Positions 5,020 through 6,786 of a stretch of 6,786 bases of DNA are shown in pieces (within the stretch, counting starts at the first letter, position 1; each line of letters begins with the position of its first letter). The notes beneath the pieces were generated by a model. The model saw only the letters and a list, made by a program, of their open reading frames with translations. It was not told the origin of the DNA and made no database searches. Source of the stretch: Candidatus Hydrogenedentota bacterium. GTDB lineage: Bacteria > Hydrogenedentota > Hydrogenedentia > Hydrogenedentales > JAGMZX01. The stretch covers positions 1 through 6,786 of the forward strand of contig JAKQEQ010000034.1 of NCBI GenBank assembly GCA_029556545.1, read 5' to 3'. The position numbers and the translations under genes are program-made.

Positions 5020-6786
5020 ATACCTGGACAATCCCTGTCCCAAGGGCGCGCGCAACAACACCCTGTTCGCAGCCTGCATGTCCGCCCGCGAGGCGGGCTG
5101 GAGCGAGCCGCGCATCCGCTCGGAACTGGGGAACAAGGCGGCGCGGGACGGCCTGTCCCCGGCGGAGATCGCCAACACGATCAACAGCGCCATGTCCCGG
5201 CCCCTGTCCCCGCGCAGACCCGCGTATGACGGGCCGGAGGAGTTCCTTGAGTGGGATGCGGTTATCGCGGACGAGGAGCCTTCGCCGCCTGTTTCTTCGC
5301 AGACAAAGGACGTCGGGTTGCCCGGACCAGCGCCCGGATTCGCGCGGGAGGATTTTCGCGCTTTCCTGCACGCGCTGTTCCGGCCCGAGGAGATCATCGC
5401 ATACAACTCGGACTTCCAGACCGAGGAGGACGGCCATGTCCGTCCGCGCGGCAGGGGCGTGTACGTCCGCACCTGCGCGGACCTGGACCGGGCCTGCTCG
5501 CGCGAATCCACGGCGGAGGCGCTCAACGCAAAGGACGCCGCCGGCGCGTGGGTCCGTCTCAATCCGATGGACGGGAAGGGCATCGCGGACGCCAATGTCG
5601 TCGAGTACCGGCATGCGCTGGTCGAGTCGGATTCGCTGCCCGTCGAACAGCAATGGGCCGTACTCGAACGGCTCAAGGTCCCCTGCGCCACGGTCGTCCA
5701 CAGCGGCGGCAAGAGCCTCCATGCCGCCGTGCGCATAGGCGCGGGAACGGACCGTGCGGAATACGACCGGCGCGTGGCCAAGCTGTACTCGATCCTCGAA
5801 CAGGAGGGATTGCGCGTAGACCGGCAGAACCGGAACCCCTCGCGCCTGTCCCGGATGCCCGGCGTGACCCGTCTGGGACGGCCGCAATACCTGCTGGCAA
5901 CGAATCTCGGGTGCCCGTCCTGGGAGGCGTGGATGGAACACCTCTGCGCCGATGAGGACATCCCGTTGCCCGAGTGCTGGCGCGATCTTCGGCGCAACCC
6001 GCCGCCGCTCGCCCCGGAGATCATCCACGGCATCCTGCGCAAGGGGCACAAGCTGCTGCTCGGCGGTCCCTCGAAGGCGGGCAAGAGTTATGCGCTCATC
6101 CAGTTGGCGGCGGCCATCGCGGGCGGCGGTTCCTGGCTGGGTCATCCCTGCGCGCAGGGACGCGTGCTGTACGTCAACCTCGAGATCGACCGCGCGTCGT
6201 TCGTGCAGCGCGTGCTCTGGATAGAGGGCCACATTCCTTTCCCCCCGGAAAACCTGTCCGTCTGGTCCCTGCGCGGGCGCGTCATGGAACTCAAGGCGCT
6301 CAAGTCCCGGCTCATCCAGTGGCTCCGGCACCAGCAGCCCTTCGACCTCATCATTCTCGACCCGATCTACAAGACCAACGACGGCGACGAGAACAGCGCG
6401 CGCGACATGACCGCTTTCTGCAACAGCATCGAATCCATCGCCACGGACACCGGGGCCGCCGTCGCGTTCGCCCACCATTTCTCCAAGGGACAGCAGGGCG
6501 CCAAGGCCGCTATTGACCGCGCGTCGGGTTCGGGCGTGTTCGGGCGCGACCCGGACGCCGTGGCCACGCTGTCCGAACTCGAGGGCGACGATTGCGCGGG
6601 GTTCCTGCTCGAATGGACGCTCCGCGAGTTCGCCGCGCCACCGCCGGTAGCCTTGCTGTTCCAGTGGCCGGTCCACCGCGTCGAGAAACTGCTCAACGAC
6701 CGTAAGGTGAAGGGCGCGCCCGGTCGTCCCCAGGCGGTCACCACGCTGGACATCGTGAACGCGCTCGATGTCGTCGAGGGCGAGCC
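5006..6786 (+). CDS. Fused primase-helicase (PriCT-like + AEP-like primase + RepA/AAA_25 ATPase), 3' truncated
   Basis: An uninterrupted frame of 593 codons from the ATG at 5006 to the window end, with no stop. Residues 11-66 (GARNNTLFAACMSAREAGWS, then SPAEIANTINSAMSRP) resemble the small helical PriCT domain. Residues about 115-300 look like an archaeo-eukaryotic primase core: ExD in VESDS (E207, D209), SGGKSLHA (S237-x-H239) and VDRQNRNPSRLSRMPG (D272). Residues about 335-560 form a RecA-fold ATPase of the RepA/AAA_25 type: Walker A GPSKAGKS (354-361), YVNLEID (389-395), Walker B FDLIILDP (446-453), AFAHHFSK (487-494) and ASGSGVFGRDPDAVATL (506-522). Family knowledge: such fusions prime and unwind DNA at phage or plasmid replication forks. 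No zinc-finger cysteine cluster is visible. After a Pro/Gly-rich joint (571-575) a further C-terminal region begins and is cut off. ATPase call very secure; primase call good. Confidence 0.9.
   Translation, partial: MRPAEYLDNPCPKGARNNTLFAACMSAREAGWSEPRIRSELGNKAARDGLSPAEIANTINSAMSRPLSPRRPAYDGPEEFLEWDAVIADEEPSPPVSSQTKDVGLPGPAPGFAREDFRAFLHALFRPEEIIAYNSDFQTEEDGHVRPRGRGVYVRTCADLDRACSRESTAEALNAKDAAGAWVRLNPMDGKGIADANVVEYRHALVESDSLPVEQQWAVLERLKVPCATVVHSGGKSLHAAVRIGAGTDRAEYDRRVAKLYSILEQEGLRVDRQNRNPSRLSRMPGVTRLGRPQYLLATNLGCPSWEAWMEHLCADEDIPLPECWRDLRRNPPPLAPEIIHGILRKGHKLLLGGPSKAGKSYALIQLAAAIAGGGSWLGHPCAQGRVLYVNLEIDRASFVQRVLWIEGHIPFPPENLSVWSLRGRVMELKALKSRLIQWLRHQQPFDLIILDPIYKTNDGDENSARDMTAFCNSIESIATDTGAAVAFAHHFSKGQQGAKAAIDRASGSGVFGRDPDAVATLSELEGDDCAGFLLEWTLREFAAPPPVALLFQWPVHRVEKLLNDRKVKGAPGRPQAVTTLDIVNALDVVEGE
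6145..6160. repeat. Perfect 16-bp GC-rich palindrome within the primase-helicase gene
   Basis: TCCCTGCGCGCAGGGA is its own reverse complement, with no spacer. It encodes part of HPCAQG just after the Walker A helix. The first ten bases recur at 6266-6275. In GC-rich coding DNA this may be chance; no function is assigned. Confidence 0.4.

Noticed and set aside
5251-5955. A 234-codon + strand frame within the primase-helicase region.
   Set aside because: It is out of frame with the long 5006 frame, Arg/Gly/Ala-rich and without motifs, and shows no ribosome-binding site.
4279-6084. A 601-codon open frame on the minus strand.
   Set aside because: It lies opposite the ParB-like and primase-helicase genes, whose products have clear motifs. 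Its translation is low-complexity, Ser/Arg-rich and without a recognisable domain. Long antisense frames are common in GC-rich coding DNA.
4883-6676. A 597-codon open frame on the minus strand covering most of the primase-helicase gene.
   Set aside because: The + strand frame over the same bases carries Walker A, Walker B and AEP motifs and is open to the window end. The minus-strand product is Arg/Gly/Val-rich with no family resemblance.

Overview
The window is a gene-dense, single-strand DNA replication and recombination module. It most likely comes from a bacteriophage or prophage (a temperate siphovirus-like genome) of a bacterium with high GC; I estimate 60-65% GC by eye. All six genes lie on the + strand. 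They are packed with 12-13 nt gaps or with overlaps of 1, 11 and 14 nt, and almost every start has a good Shine-Dalgarno sequence (AGGAGG type). No structural, lysis, integrase, tRNA, rRNA or CRISPR sequence is visible, so the host cannot be named beyond a high-GC bacterium that uses strong Shine-Dalgarno sites.

Layout: (1) 2-769, the C-terminal part of a RecA-fold phage ATPase of the AAA_24 / Sak4-like type, cut by the window start. (2) 759-1259, a DUF669-like protein with an acidic tail resembling that of SSB. (3) 1273-2592, a short SMC/Rad50-like ATPase with a central coiled coil. (4) 2592-4154, a superfamily II DEAH-box helicase with a duplicated C-terminal module. (5) 4168-5019, a ParB/sulfiredoxin-fold DNA-binding protein with a helix-turn-helix. 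(6) 5006 to beyond 6786, a large fused primase-helicase with a PriCT-like N-terminus, an archaeo-eukaryotic primase-like core and a RepA/AAA_25-type ATPase. Gene 6 runs off the window end without a stop and covers the last 1.8 kb.

How they may work together (inference from families and order): the primase-helicase would start and unwind replication forks. The ParB-like protein may bind a site near or inside its own gene. The SF2 helicase and the SMC-like ATPase would process DNA ends or branched intermediates. The Sak4-like ATPase and the DUF669 protein would act in annealing or strand exchange and in ssDNA binding. The arrangement recalls AAA_24 - DUF669 - helicase - primase modules of many siphoviruses, with an SMC-like ATPase and a ParB-like protein inserted.

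The most unusual sequence feature is a near-perfect 16-bp inverted repeat with a 3-nt loop at 4553-4587. It sits inside the ParB-like gene, in a stretch of about 85 bp that is clearly poorer in GC and uses different codons from everything around it. It could be an operator, a parS-like site or a replication origin element.
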